Source of the DNA: Odoribacter sp. AF15-53
GTDB lineage: Bacteria > Bacteroidota > Bacteroidia > Bacteroidales > Marinifilaceae
Direction of reading: 5' to 3'
Assembly: GCF_003479425.1 (NCBI RefSeq)
Contig: NZ_QUHC01000002.1
Coordinates: 507,033 to 571,032 of the forward strand
Length of the DNA: 64,000 nucleotides
Part shown: in pieces, positions 46,527-55,447 of the stretch
How positions within the stretch are numbered: the stretch's first letter is position 1
How the letters are laid out: every line of letters starts with the position of its first letter
The notes under the pieces: generated by a model
The model's input: only the letters and a program-made list of their open reading frames with translations
The model's database searches: none
What the model was told of the DNA's origin: nothing
Program-made: the position numbers and the translations under genes

Positions 46527-46564
46527 TTGTGAAATCAAGCAAGTACTATCATATCCCCCGGCCT
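46512..46564 (+). promoter_or_regulatory. Possible antiterminator of attenuator 2
   Basis: AGGCT (46512-46516) can pair with GGCCT (46560-46564), and ATAGT (46523-46527) with ACTAT (46545-46549), forming an imperfect hairpin that would consume part of the terminator arm. Alternatively 46518-46528 pairs with 46452-46462. Weaker than the antiterminator of attenuator 1. Confidence 0.45.
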
Positions 46565-46583
46565 GAAACCGGGGGATTTTTTA
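46553..46583 (+). terminator. Attenuator 2 terminator
   Basis: Perfect 9-bp stem ATCCCCCGG / CCGGGGGAT with loop CCTGAAA and a TTTTTTA tail, ending about 22 nt before the pheA ATG. Confidence 0.92.
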
Positions 46584-46604
46584 TTGCACAAAATAATGAA
46601 TAAG

Positions 46605-47426
46605 ATGAACAGAATAGCCATTCAAGGAGGAACAGGAAGTTTTCACGAACAAGCAGCCCGCCTTTTCTACGGGAATCACATCGAGGTGCTGCCATGTAAC
46701 ACTTTCGAAGAATTGTTTACCAGCATGAACGAGGGTAAAGCCCCCGGGGCCGTCATGGCCATCGAGAACAGCATTGCCGGGGATTTGTTGCCTAATTACG
46801 CCTTATTACATAAATACAAGAAACAGGTAAAAGGAGAAATCATCCTGCCCATCCATCAAAATTTAATGGCTCTACCCGGCCAGAGAATAGAGGATATCAC
46901 GGAAGTCCGTTCACATTACATGGCCATCGCCCAAACACGGGAATTCTTCAAGGCCTACCCCTCGATCCTGTTAACGGAATCGGAAGATACAGCATGGAGC
47001 GCAAAAGAGATTGCAGATAAGAAATTGTCGCGTACCGGAACGATTGCTTCCTCTTACGCCGCACAATTATATCACTTAGAGATCTTACGGGAGAATATCG
47101 AAACGAACCGACAGAATTATACCCGCTTTCTGGTTCTGGATGACCGGATTCAAGTTAAAGAGACGGATATAAACAAAGTATCCTTATGCTTCACACTCGT
47201 AAACGAGCCGGGAAGTCTGGCACGAGTACTCTCGTCGTTATCTGCCGGGAATCTGAACGTAACCAAAATCCAGACGCTACCGATCACGGGCAAACCCTGG
47301 CAATACCTTTTTTACCTGGCTCTTGAATTCAAAAGCCGCGGGCAGTATCAAACCACCCTGCAAACCGTCCGTCCTTACTTGCAAGAAATATATATCATGG
47401 GAGAATATAAAACCTATACAATATGA
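46605..47426 (+). CDS. pheA: Prephenate dehydratase
   Basis: Converts prephenate to phenylpyruvate; 273 aa, monofunctional (no chorismate mutase domain). The start at 46605 gives MNRIAIQGGTGSFHEQAA, matching the family N-terminus; 46596 would add three residues, and a TTG at 46584 lies at the terminator. Catalytic-site segment NRQNYTRFLVL. The C-terminal ACT domain (NEPGSLARVLSSL; TKIQTLPITGK) lacks the canonical ESRP Phe-binding motif, so feedback inhibition may be weak or different. First structural gene after two leader attenuators; overlaps the aminotransferase gene by 4 nt (ATGA). Confidence 0.95.
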   Translation: MNRIAIQGGTGSFHEQAARLFYGNHIEVLPCNTFEELFTSMNEGKAPGAVMAIENSIAGDLLPNYALLHKYKKQVKGEIILPIHQNLMALPGQRIEDITEVRSHYMAIAQTREFFKAYPSILLTESEDTAWSAKEIADKKLSRTGTIASSYAAQLYHLEILRENIETNRQNYTRFLVLDDRIQVKETDINKVSLCFTLVNEPGSLARVLSSLSAGNLNVTKIQTLPITGKPWQYLFYLALEFKSRGQYQTTLQTVRPYLQEIYIMGEYKTYTI

Positions 47427-48613
47427 TCATAAAACCAGCAAACAGGATGAATCACATCCGGGAATATTACTTCTCCGAAAAAACACGTGAAATCGAGCGA
47501 CTAAATCAATCCGGCCTACCCGTTATCAACCTGGGTATCGGCTCTCCCGATCTGGCTCCCGATCCGTGGGTTATCGAACAACTGAGAGACGAGATTTTAA
47601 CCCCCGATTGTCACTCCTACCAGAACTATAAAGGAATACCGGAACTCCGGGAAGCTTTCGCCTCGTGGTACCGGGACTATTATCACGTAACATTAAACCC
47701 GGAAACCGAGATTCAATTATTAACGGGATCGAAAGAAGGGGTATTACTCGTCTCGCTGGCCCTCTTGAATCCCGGCGACAAGGTCCTTGTCCCCGACCCC
47801 GGATACCCGACTTACTCGTCAGCGACACGATTGGCAGAGGCACACACCTTGTATTACAATCTCCGGGAAGAAACGGGTTGGATGCCAAACTTCGAAGACT
47901 TGGAGAAAATGGATTTAAGTGGGGTCAAAATGATGTGGACGAACTACCCGAACATGCCCACCGGGGCAGCCGCGAGCGTCGACATATATCAAAAACTGGT
48001 AGACTTCGGGAACAGACACGATATATTGATATGCAATGATAACCCGTACAGCTTCATTTTAACGGGCAAACCCCTGAGTATTCTCAACATCAAAGGTGCC
48101 AAAAACTGCTGCATAGAACTCAATTCCATGAGTAAAACCTTCAACATGGCCGGTTGGCGAATCGGGATGATCGCCGGAAACAAAGAAATCATTTCGAACG
48201 TGCTAAAAGTTAAAAGCAACATGGATTCCGGCATGTTTCGTCCCCTTCAGCTAGCCGCGACCCAAGCCCTGACCTTAGGCAAAGAATGGATCGACCACTT
48301 GAACCGGGAATACCGGGAACGGCAAAAACTGGCAGAAAAGGTTTTCCGCTCGCTCGGCGTGACATTCAAAGAAAACTCCTGCGGTCTATTCCTGTGGGGA
48401 AAAGTCGGGCGCCAATGGCAAAGCGGGAAAGAGCTTTCCGATCACTTGTTGCATCGAGCACGAGTTTTTGTCACCCCCGGCTTCATTTTCGGGAGCAACG
48501 GGAACTCATACGTGAGGATTTCCCTGTGCGCCAACCAAGACACGTTCAAAGAAGTCATCGAACGAATTGAACGACACCTTGATATTCACCCCCTTTCCTA
48601 TAAAACAAATTAG
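47423..48613 (+). CDS. Class I/II PLP aminotransferase, probable aromatic aminotransferase
   Basis: 396 aa, fold type I, close to the LL-diaminopimelate/aspartate aminotransferase branch. PLP-binding Lys in SMSKTFNMAGWRIGM; NYPNMPTGA and C-terminal Arg in GNSYVRISLC for carboxylate binding. In this operon it most likely converts phenylpyruvate (and hydroxyphenylpyruvate) to Phe (and Tyr). Translationally coupled to pheA. Confidence 0.88.
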   Translation: MIIKPANRMNHIREYYFSEKTREIERLNQSGLPVINLGIGSPDLAPDPWVIEQLRDEILTPDCHSYQNYKGIPELREAFASWYRDYYHVTLNPETEIQLLTGSKEGVLLVSLALLNPGDKVLVPDPGYPTYSSATRLAEAHTLYYNLREETGWMPNFEDLEKMDLSGVKMMWTNYPNMPTGAAASVDIYQKLVDFGNRHDILICNDNPYSFILTGKPLSILNIKGAKNCCIELNSMSKTFNMAGWRIGMIAGNKEIISNVLKVKSNMDSGMFRPLQLAATQALTLGKEWIDHLNREYRERQKLAEKVFRSLGVTFKENSCGLFLWGKVGRQWQSGKELSDHLLHRARVFVTPGFIFGSNGNSYVRISLCANQDTFKEVIERIERHLDIHPLSYKTN

Positions 48614-48635
48614 AATAACCATAAAATCACGAACT

Positions 48636-49715
48636 ATGAATCTTGATGTAAAAAATGTCCGGGAATGGGATTTATTCCCGGTTGAACAAAATCCCCTGAT
48701 CATCGCGGGACCTTGCAGTGCAGAGAATGAAAAACAATTGCTAGAAACAGCCCGAGCGCTAAAGAACAACGGGATCCACGTTCTCCGGGCCGGAATATGG
48801 AAGCCAAGAACTCGCCCCAATTGCTTTGAAGGCGTTGGCACGCAAGGTCTGGAATGGATGCGGGCAGCACGCCGGGAATTAGGGATAAAGATTTCCACCG
48901 AAGTCGCCAACGTGAAACACGTGTACGAATCCCTGAAAGCAAACGTCGATTTACTCTGGATCGGAGCGAGAACCAGCGCCAACCCGTTTGCCATGCAAGA
49001 GATTGCCGACGCGTTGAAAGGAACTGATATCCCCGTGTTGGTAAAGAACCCAGTCAACCCGGATATGCAACTCTGGCTCGGTGCTTTAGAGCGTCTGAAC
49101 TTGGCCGGACTCAAAAGAATCGGGGCCATTCACCGGGGATTCTCCCCTTACGGGAAATACAAATACCGCAACATGCCTTTATGGCAAATCCCGATCGAAA
49201 TCAAACGCAACTACCCGGACATGCTTATGATTTGCGATCCGAGCCATATTTCGGGGGAAAGGGAATACGTACGAGAAATCTCTCAACAAGCCATTAACCT
49301 GGGATTCGACGGCTTGATCATAGAATCGCATATCTGTCCCGACGTCGCGCTAAGCGACTCGCAACAGCAATTGACCCCCCTGGCGTTAAAAGAGATGTTG
49401 TCCCGTCTAGTTATCCCCGACAGGAGCAACACCTGTTTCCAAGAGAACATCGAAGAACTCCGGGCATATATTGATGAAATCGACACGGAACTTCTAGATA
49501 TACTAGCCCGACGAATGAAAATATGCGAGAAAATCGGTGATTACAAGAAACGGAATCACCTCACGATCCTGCAAACCGGCCGTTGGAATGATTTGCTGGA
49601 AAAAATATTCCAACAAGGACAGGCAAACGGTCTGGAACACGACTTCTTGCAACAGGTTTACCAAATAATACACCAAGCTTCTATCGACAAACAGACTCGC
49701 GTCATGGGAAATTAA
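48636..49715 (+). CDS. Bifunctional DAHP synthase / chorismate mutase
   Basis: 359 aa from the ATG at 48636, 22 nt after the aminotransferase stop; an upstream frame overlaps that gene. Residues about 20-260 are a type I-beta (KDO8P-synthase-like) DAHP synthase (LIIAGPCSAENEKQLLET; KPRTRPNCFEGVG; MICDPSHISG), the entry step of the shikimate pathway. From about 265 a type II AroQ chorismate mutase domain follows (IEELRAYIDEIDTELLDILA; MKICEKIGDYKK). The mutase feeds prephenate to PheA and may give feedback control to the synthase. Confidence 0.95.
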   Translation: MNLDVKNVREWDLFPVEQNPLIIAGPCSAENEKQLLETARALKNNGIHVLRAGIWKPRTRPNCFEGVGTQGLEWMRAARRELGIKISTEVANVKHVYESLKANVDLLWIGARTSANPFAMQEIADALKGTDIPVLVKNPVNPDMQLWLGALERLNLAGLKRIGAIHRGFSPYGKYKYRNMPLWQIPIEIKRNYPDMLMICDPSHISGEREYVREISQQAINLGFDGLIIESHICPDVALSDSQQQLTPLALKEMLSRLVIPDRSNTCFQENIEELRAYIDEIDTELLDILARRMKICEKIGDYKKRNHLTILQTGRWNDLLEKIFQQGQANGLEHDFLQQVYQIIHQASIDKQTRVMGN

Positions 49716-49730
49716 AATAAACACAGCAAT

Positions 49731-51233
49731 ATGAATGAAATTATCGTACAAGGCTCCCGGATCATTGTAGACAACACGTTACAAGAACTGGAATCATATC
49801 TTCCCGAAGGGAAAAAAGTAATCATTATCACGGAAGAACAAATTATCCGCCATTACCCGACCCCGGGCAAATATCCCGTCATCAGCATCACCGGGGGAGA
49901 AGAGAACAAGACCTTACAGACCATTCACGAACTCACCTCCCGCTTGCTTGAACTGGAAGCCGACCGGGATACATTCTTACTCGGAATAGGCGGCGGTATC
50001 GTGTGCGACATCACGGGCTTCATCGCCTCTATTTACATGCGGGGATGTTCATTCGGCCTGGTCCCGACCACGCTACTGGCTCAAGTCGATGCCGGAATCG
50101 GCGGCAAGAACGGGGTAAACTACAACGGGTATAAAAACATTCTGGGAGTCATCCGCCAACCCGAATTCGTTTTTTGCGCGATAAACATGCTCTCCACGCT
50201 CCCTCGACAAATATTCCTGGCCGGATTCTCGGAGATCGTGAAAGTTGCCGTTCTAGCCGATCCCCGGTTATTCGCCTACCTGGAACTACACGCGGAAATG
50301 GCTAGGATTCAGGAACCGCGGATATTGGAAACCATCATTTATAACGCGATAAAAATAAAAGCCGCTATCGTAAACCAAGATGAAAAGGAAAAAGGAACAC
50401 GCCGTCTGTTAAACTTGGGTCACACGTTTGCCCACGCGATAGAGAAAAATTCACACCTATCGCACGGGGAAGCGGTAAGTATCGGTTTATGCATGATCTC
50501 CCGCCACTCCTGTCAACAAGGACTTTTACCACAAGAAGACTTATCCCGCATCAAACGCTTGCTGGAAAGATTCGCCCTCCCCACCCGGACTGACATACCC
50601 GAAGCCACACTACGGGAAACCATCCGGAAAGATAAAAAACGGGAAGGATCATTCCTGTATTGGATTGTTCCTCTCCGCATCGGGACCTGCGAGATTCAAA
50701 AGATAAAACTGGATTTCCCCGAACATATCACCCTCATCGGTTTCATGGGATCGGGTAAGACAACCGTGGGCACCCTCTTGGCCACCCGTCTACGACAAGC
50801 ATTCCGGGATACGGATAGCGTGTTAGAAAAGCAACACGGTAAAAGTATCCGGGAGATATTTCCTGAAATCGGAGAACCCGCGTTTCGTGTTCGGGAAAAG
50901 GCCGTACTTGAAAAGTTGCTTGCATCGGACACGCCTTCCGTTATCGCTTGTGGCGGCGGTATCATTCTCGACGAGTCAAACCGTAAATTACTAAAAGAGA
51001 AAAGCATCGTCGTGTGGCTGCAAGCCGACCCCGCGGACTGCGTGAAACGCCTCGATATATCCAGTCGTCCCCTCCTCGCTCAAAGCCATCACCCGGGGGA
51101 AACGGCCAAAACAATCTTCGAAAAGAGAGTCAAATATTACGCGGAAACAGCCAGCCTGTCTATCGCCTGTGAAACATTATCTCCCACTAAAATATGCAAC
51201 CTGATATATGAAAAAATTAATCACGAACTCTGA
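49731..51233 (+). CDS. aroB-aroK: Fused 3-dehydroquinate synthase / shikimate kinase
   Basis: 500 aa. Residues 1 to about 330 are AroB (GGEENKTLQTIHELTSRLL; LLGIGGGIVCDITGF; NLGHTFAHAIE metal-binding His). From 337 the P-loop GFMGSGKTT (Lys343) opens a complete AroK domain (FRDTDSVLEKQHGKSI; ACGGGIILDES; SSRPLL). The two enzymes catalyse non-consecutive steps 2 and 5 of the shikimate pathway and are normally separate. The reading frame is continuous with no sign of a frameshift. It overlaps aroA by 26 nt. Confidence 0.95.
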   Translation: MNEIIVQGSRIIVDNTLQELESYLPEGKKVIIITEEQIIRHYPTPGKYPVISITGGEENKTLQTIHELTSRLLELEADRDTFLLGIGGGIVCDITGFIASIYMRGCSFGLVPTTLLAQVDAGIGGKNGVNYNGYKNILGVIRQPEFVFCAINMLSTLPRQIFLAGFSEIVKVAVLADPRLFAYLELHAEMARIQEPRILETIIYNAIKIKAAIVNQDEKEKGTRRLLNLGHTFAHAIEKNSHLSHGEAVSIGLCMISRHSCQQGLLPQEDLSRIKRLLERFALPTRTDIPEATLRETIRKDKKREGSFLYWIVPLRIGTCEIQKIKLDFPEHITLIGFMGSGKTTVGTLLATRLRQAFRDTDSVLEKQHGKSIREIFPEIGEPAFRVREKAVLEKLLASDTPSVIACGGGIILDESNRKLLKEKSIVVWLQADPADCVKRLDISSRPLLAQSHHPGETAKTIFEKRVKYYAETASLSIACETLSPTKICNLIYEKINHEL

Positions 51234-52476
51234 AATAAAAGGCGTTATCGAAGCTCCCGCCTCCAAGAGCATAGCCCAAAGAGCGATCATCGCCGCCCTG
51301 TTAGCTAGAGGGAAAACAAGCATAAAACACCTGACCCCGTGCGATGACACGCTAGCCGCGTTAAACATCGCGCGACAGGCGGGATGCCACATTACACATG
51401 TAGGGAATGACCACGAAATTAATTCCCCCGGGGCCGGTAATCTCACCCTTCCCGATGAAATTTCCTGCGGGGAATCGGGCTTACTTGCCCGCGTGATGAT
51501 CCCGATCGCCTCCCTCGACGGCAAAGACAAACGAATCACGGGCCACGGAACCCTCCTCGCCCGCCCCGTGGATACAGTCCTACCCCCCTTATCCCAACTC
51601 GGCGTGACCATTCAATCTCCCCACGGTCATCTACCACTCACCCTGAAAGGACCACTAAAAGGCGGAAAAGAAATCCAACTGGACGGTAGTCTCAGTTCTC
51701 AATTCCTGACTGGCCTGTTAATGGCACTTCCTTTAGCCCCGGAAGACAGTAGCATTCGGGTAAATCATTTAAAAAGCAAGCCCTACATCGACCTGACCAT
51801 CGACCTATTATCATCCTTCGGCATCGAAATATCACGAGAAGACGATACCCTGTTCACGATCCGGGGCCGACAGGCTTACCAACCTTGTACTTACACGATA
51901 GAGGGTGACTGGAGCGGGGCCTCCTGCCTGTTGGTCGCCGGGGCCATTGCCGGAGAAATCACGATAAAAGGACTCGACATTCACACCCGCCAAGCGGATG
52001 TCGCCATTTTAAAAGTCCTCGAAATGGCAGGAATCCCCGTCTCGATTCAACCGGACTCCCCCTACCACTCCATTTCCGTGCACAAAAGTCCAATCAGAAA
52101 TTTCAATTTCGACGCTACCGAATGCCCCGATCTATTCCCCGCCCTCACGACTCTCGCCGCCCGTGCAGAAGGCACAAGTACCATCAAAGGAATACACCGC
52201 CTCCTCCACAAAGAAAGCGACCGGGCAACCGTCCTGCAAGAAGAATTCCAGAAACTAGGGATACAAATTACCACGCGAGAAGACCTGATGATCGTGACTG
52301 GAAGAACCCTATCGGGCAACGCGACTCTCCACTCCCACCAAGATCATCGCGTCGCCATGGCCCTCGCGACCGTGGCACTACGTGCCAAAGGCCCCCTTCA
52401 ACTGGAAGACGAATTATCAGTAAACAAATCATTCCCCGACTTTTGGGATACACTCGATCAACTCAAGACGAAATGA
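51208..52476 (+). CDS. aroA: 3-phosphoshikimate 1-carboxyvinyltransferase (EPSP synthase)
   Basis: 422 aa. Joins phosphoenolpyruvate to shikimate-3-phosphate. Shows the N-terminal APASKSIAQRAIIAALLA, the GSLSSQFLTGLLMALPLA segment and the C-terminal HSHQDHRVAMALATVALR. The more usual NxGT-LR motif region reads GHGTLLARPVDTVLPPL, a divergent version. Last gene of the operon, starting inside the end of the aroB-aroK fusion. aroQ, aroE, aroC and tyrA are not in this cluster. Confidence 0.93.
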   Translation: MKKLITNSEIKGVIEAPASKSIAQRAIIAALLARGKTSIKHLTPCDDTLAALNIARQAGCHITHVGNDHEINSPGAGNLTLPDEISCGESGLLARVMIPIASLDGKDKRITGHGTLLARPVDTVLPPLSQLGVTIQSPHGHLPLTLKGPLKGGKEIQLDGSLSSQFLTGLLMALPLAPEDSSIRVNHLKSKPYIDLTIDLLSSFGIEISREDDTLFTIRGRQAYQPCTYTIEGDWSGASCLLVAGAIAGEITIKGLDIHTRQADVAILKVLEMAGIPVSIQPDSPYHSISVHKSPIRNFNFDATECPDLFPALTTLAARAEGTSTIKGIHRLLHKESDRATVLQEEFQKLGIQITTREDLMIVTGRTLSGNATLHSHQDHRVAMALATVALRAKGPLQLEDELSVNKSFPDFWDTLDQLKTK

Positions 52477-52498
52477 TTCCTGTCAAAACACAAGAAAA

Positions 52499-52533
52499 GA
52501 GGGAGGAAAGTCTTTTTTCTAACTTCCTCCCTC
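52499..52533. terminator. Bidirectional terminator between aroA and GH109-like gene
   Basis: GAGGGAGGAA and TTCCTCCCTC form a 10-bp stem. On the minus strand it is followed by TTTTCTTGTG and on the plus strand by CCTTTC, so it suits the minus-strand gene best and probably serves both. Confidence 0.8.
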
Positions 52534-52557
52534 CCTTTCAAATGATACAACACTCTT

Positions 52558-53973
52558 TTACTTCACCATGGCATGACGATACCCTTTCGTCTTGTTCCAT
52601 CCCCCGCGGGTGAAATCCGGGATCGCCACCGGGGCACTGTTATTCTCCAACGAGAGAGCCGTCAACTCACCCAGACAACACCATTCCGCCAGGTCATAAA
52701 CATCCATGTCCAACGGCAGCCCGTTCCGCAAGCAATACACCAGACGATAGTCCATGATAAAATCCATCCCCCCGTGCCCGCCGACTTTCTTGGCTTGCTC
52801 CTCCAGTTCCACCTGGATCGGGTGCTTGTATTTCTCCATCAAAGCCTTCTTCACATCCTCCGGCACGAAACCGTGAGAATTCAGATTCTCGTGATCGGGC
52901 ATCACGTCCTCTGAAACCTGCGTCGGCTTCAAGGCATATCCCGAAACCGGGTATTTATTGGCAAATCCCTTCGTTCCCGTCAACTGGTACATCCGGCTAT
53001 ACGGACGGGGAGACACCACGTCATGCTGAATCTGTATGGTCTTCCCGTTCTCCGTGCGGATCAAGGTTATCGTGTGATCACCGTTCTTGAAATCTTTCAC
53101 TTCCTCCCCGGTTTTATTCTTCAGGTATTCGGGAGCGGAAACCGCCTTGGTATCCATGCTCACCAGGTAATTCATCTTGTCGCCCCGGTGAATATCGAGC
53201 AACTGGCAAGCCGGGCCCATGCCGTGCGTGGCGTAAACATCCCCCCGGTGCTTCCGGTTGTAATCCATGCGCCAGTCATTCCAGTAATAAGGCCAGAACT
53301 CCTCCAGGTTATGAATATAAGAACCTTCCACGTGCAACACCTCGCCGAACACCCCCTGCTGGGCCATGTTCAACGTCGTCAGTTCAAAGAAATCGTACAC
53401 GCAATTTTCCAGCATCATGCAATGCAACTGCTTCTTCTCGGCCAGGTTAATCAACGCCCAGATCTCCTCCAGGTTCATGGCCGCGGGCACCTCTATCGCC
53501 ACGTGCTTCCCGTGCTCCATCGCGTAAAGAGCCATCGGCGCGTGATGCAACCAATCCGTCGCGATATAAACCAGGTTAATATCATCCCGTTCGCAAAGCC
53601 GCTTCCACGCGTCCTCGCTTCCCGAATACCCGGCAGCCGCGGGCACTCCCGCCTTTACCAGCATCGCTTGACACTTCTCCACCTGTTCCGGGCGGATATC
53701 ACACAAGGCAACCACTTTCGTACCCGGGATATGCGTGAATCTCTCCACCGCGCCGGGTCCTCGCATACCCAAGCCGATAAACCCCACCCGCACCGTATCC
53801 AGTTTCGGGGTCACCAGGTTCAACACGTCCTTCTGCCCCGCCGGACGTTCGGGTACAGGAACTTCAATCACCGCGCTCTTCTTAGCCTCCTTGTCAGCCC
53901 CACCCCCCGCGCACGAGCCAAACATCCCGCCCAAGATAGCCGCCACGACAAACATAAACATCATCTTCTTCAT
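52558..53973 (-). CDS. Gfo/Idh/MocA-type GH109-like lipoprotein
   Basis: 471 aa. A lipoprotein signal peptide ends at Cys21 (GGMFGSC). The NAD-binding Rossmann domain starts near 63 (VGFIGLGMRGPGAVERF), followed by YIATDWLHHAPMALYAMEHG and KHVAIEVPAAMNLEE, the pattern of GH109 glycosidases, which use bound NAD to hydrolyse alpha-N-acetylgalactosaminides and related bonds. C-terminal His/Tyr-rich region YATHGMGPACQLLDIHRGD. An envelope-located glycosidase is likely, though substrate specificity in this family varies. Monocistronic; its -7 box nearly abuts the start codon. Confidence 0.85.
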   Translation of the reverse strand: MKKMMFMFVVAAILGGMFGSCAGGGADKEAKKSAVIEVPVPERPAGQKDVLNLVTPKLDTVRVGFIGLGMRGPGAVERFTHIPGTKVVALCDIRPEQVEKCQAMLVKAGVPAAAGYSGSEDAWKRLCERDDINLVYIATDWLHHAPMALYAMEHGKHVAIEVPAAMNLEEIWALINLAEKKQLHCMMLENCVYDFFELTTLNMAQQGVFGEVLHVEGSYIHNLEEFWPYYWNDWRMDYNRKHRGDVYATHGMGPACQLLDIHRGDKMNYLVSMDTKAVSAPEYLKNKTGEEVKDFKNGDHTITLIRTENGKTIQIQHDVVSPRPYSRMYQLTGTKGFANKYPVSGYALKPTQVSEDVMPDHENLNSHGFVPEDVKKALMEKYKHPIQVELEEQAKKVGGHGGMDFIMDYRLVYCLRNGLPLDMDVYDLAEWCCLGELTALSLENNSAPVAIPDFTRGGWNKTKGYRHAMVK

Positions 53974-53980
53974 AAATTGT

Positions 53981-53988
53981 CAAAATTA
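53981..53988 (-). promoter_or_regulatory. -7 promoter element of GH109-like gene
   Basis: TAATTTTG on the minus strand, ending 7 nt before the ATG at 53973, which predicts a near-leaderless mRNA. Confidence 0.5.
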
Positions 53989-54134
53989 GTTTCACAATAT
54001 GTTGAATAATAACACAACACGTTCCATGTTATTCAAGCCTTAAAAATAATAACAAAAAACAAAAATCCCATGACATCGCGCCATTATTCTTTCAAAATCC
54101 CCCTACCACGGGCCGTTTTCTCGTCAAAATTTAT

Positions 54135-54142
54135 TATATTTG
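54135..54142 (+). promoter_or_regulatory. -7 promoter element of 426-aa gene
   Basis: TATATTTG, 24 nt before the ATG at 54167. Confidence 0.55.
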
Positions 54143-54166
54143 TGAAAATGCATAAAATTACCTGTC

Positions 54167-55447
54167 ATGAACACGAGTCAAAAATCTTACGTGGAAATTT
54201 ACCAATCGCTGCACCCCGTTGCCAAACAACTAGTTGAAATATTCGCTTACGCTTGTTGCCCGCTAGACTACTTCGACTTATACGTTGCCGTGAGAGAAAC
54301 GGATCGTTCGATAAACAGTACCAAATACAACCGGGCGCTCAACTCGCTCTGTCAAAGACTCCAAGCGTTACAGTTCACGAAACACGATTTCACGCGAGTA
54401 TACACGCTCGATCCCGAATTTTCCCTGCACGTCCTCGTCGAGCTAGAGAAAGACAATCGTGACCTGGAAGACGAGATTCCCCATTCGCTATTCTGGAACA
54501 AAATCAACCGCACCGGGAAAAACACGCGCGAAGCCCTGATCCGCTACTGCCAGGAAAAAACGCTACCTGATCCCGCCGCACTCGTCGAGGAAAACAACTA
54601 CGCGGGCAAATTATTGCCCGTAGCCATCCACGTGGAAGCATTCAACGGCATCGAAAAAATATTACCCCCCGACGACCTCGTTAAAGAGGTTTGCAACGGC
54701 GTGCTCCGGCGCGTGGAAGCGATGATCCCTCCCCGCTTCATAGACTCGTGGTTCGAGAGATTCTCCGCGCTACACGCCGACAATTCATCTTACCAGGGCA
54801 CCCTGCGAGAATACCACGACCTTTACTCGTTTCTAACGACGGGTCACCGGGAGAAATTACCCGCCCCCGGGAGTTTCTACACCCGGGCAGGTTATTATCT
54901 CGAAGCGACGAGCGAACTTTACGAGGGAGATATTTATCACTCCATCGTGCACTTCAACCGCGGGATCGAGCGTGAATCCGTGAAACTATACGGCACCAGG
55001 CCCCATTTCCCGCTATTCGACTACGCCTACACCGTGGCCCTGTTGAGTGATCACGAGTACGCGGATTCCTGGCACTATCAACGTCTCGAGAGAAAAAGAA
55101 CCCTCGATCGAAGTCCCCATTTGCTATCGCGTCTCCTCCTTGCCATAACCCGAAAAGACGACCCGCGAAGCGTGAAATGGATTCTCGACACGAAACCCGC
55201 GCCAGAACCCGACTCGATCACGGGCATGCTCGTGAACACGATCCTGCGGAAATACGACATGAGTCCCCCGAAAGACATGAAACGCGACAAAACCCTCCTC
55301 AAACGGCTTGCCGGCACGGGTTGGAAACTCGTCCTCCTGGAATGTTACGCCACTCACCCCGACACGCGACTCGAATACGAGAACTTGAGCCGGGAACTGG
55401 GCAAGACGGCACTCATCACCCGCGAGTTCCCGAATTACAACACGTGA
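54167..55447 (+). CDS. Hypothetical helical protein (426 aa)
   Basis: Not recognised. No signal peptide or membrane segment; mostly alpha-helical with a possible winged-helix-like N-terminus (about 1-110: YFDLYVAVRETDRSINSTKY) and TPR-like helical pairs in the C-terminal half (YEGDIYHSIVHFNRGIERES; LLSRLLLAITRKDDPRSVKW). It may resemble the N-terminal helper region of large Bacteroidetes SNF2-type helicases, but I cannot verify that and no helicase follows. Rich in Arg and in CGCG-containing codons. Monocistronic with its own promoter. Confidence 0.75.
   Translation: MNTSQKSYVEIYQSLHPVAKQLVEIFAYACCPLDYFDLYVAVRETDRSINSTKYNRALNSLCQRLQALQFTKHDFTRVYTLDPEFSLHVLVELEKDNRDLEDEIPHSLFWNKINRTGKNTREALIRYCQEKTLPDPAALVEENNYAGKLLPVAIHVEAFNGIEKILPPDDLVKEVCNGVLRRVEAMIPPRFIDSWFERFSALHADNSSYQGTLREYHDLYSFLTTGHREKLPAPGSFYTRAGYYLEATSELYEGDIYHSIVHFNRGIERESVKLYGTRPHFPLFDYAYTVALLSDHEYADSWHYQRLERKRTLDRSPHLLSRLLLAITRKDDPRSVKWILDTKPAPEPDSITGMLVNTILRKYDMSPPKDMKRDKTLLKRLAGTGWKLVLLECYATHPDTRLEYENLSRELGKTALITREFPNYNT

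Noticed and set aside
49731..51233. Frameshift or assembly error creating the aroB-aroK fusion
   Set aside because: The frame is continuous, both domains are complete with their motifs, and the spacing between domains is short and ordinary; treated as a real fusion.
53023..54009. 328-codon plus-strand frame opposite the GH109-like gene
   Set aside because: His- and Arg-rich shadow frame, antisense to a gene with clear Rossmann and GH109 motifs.
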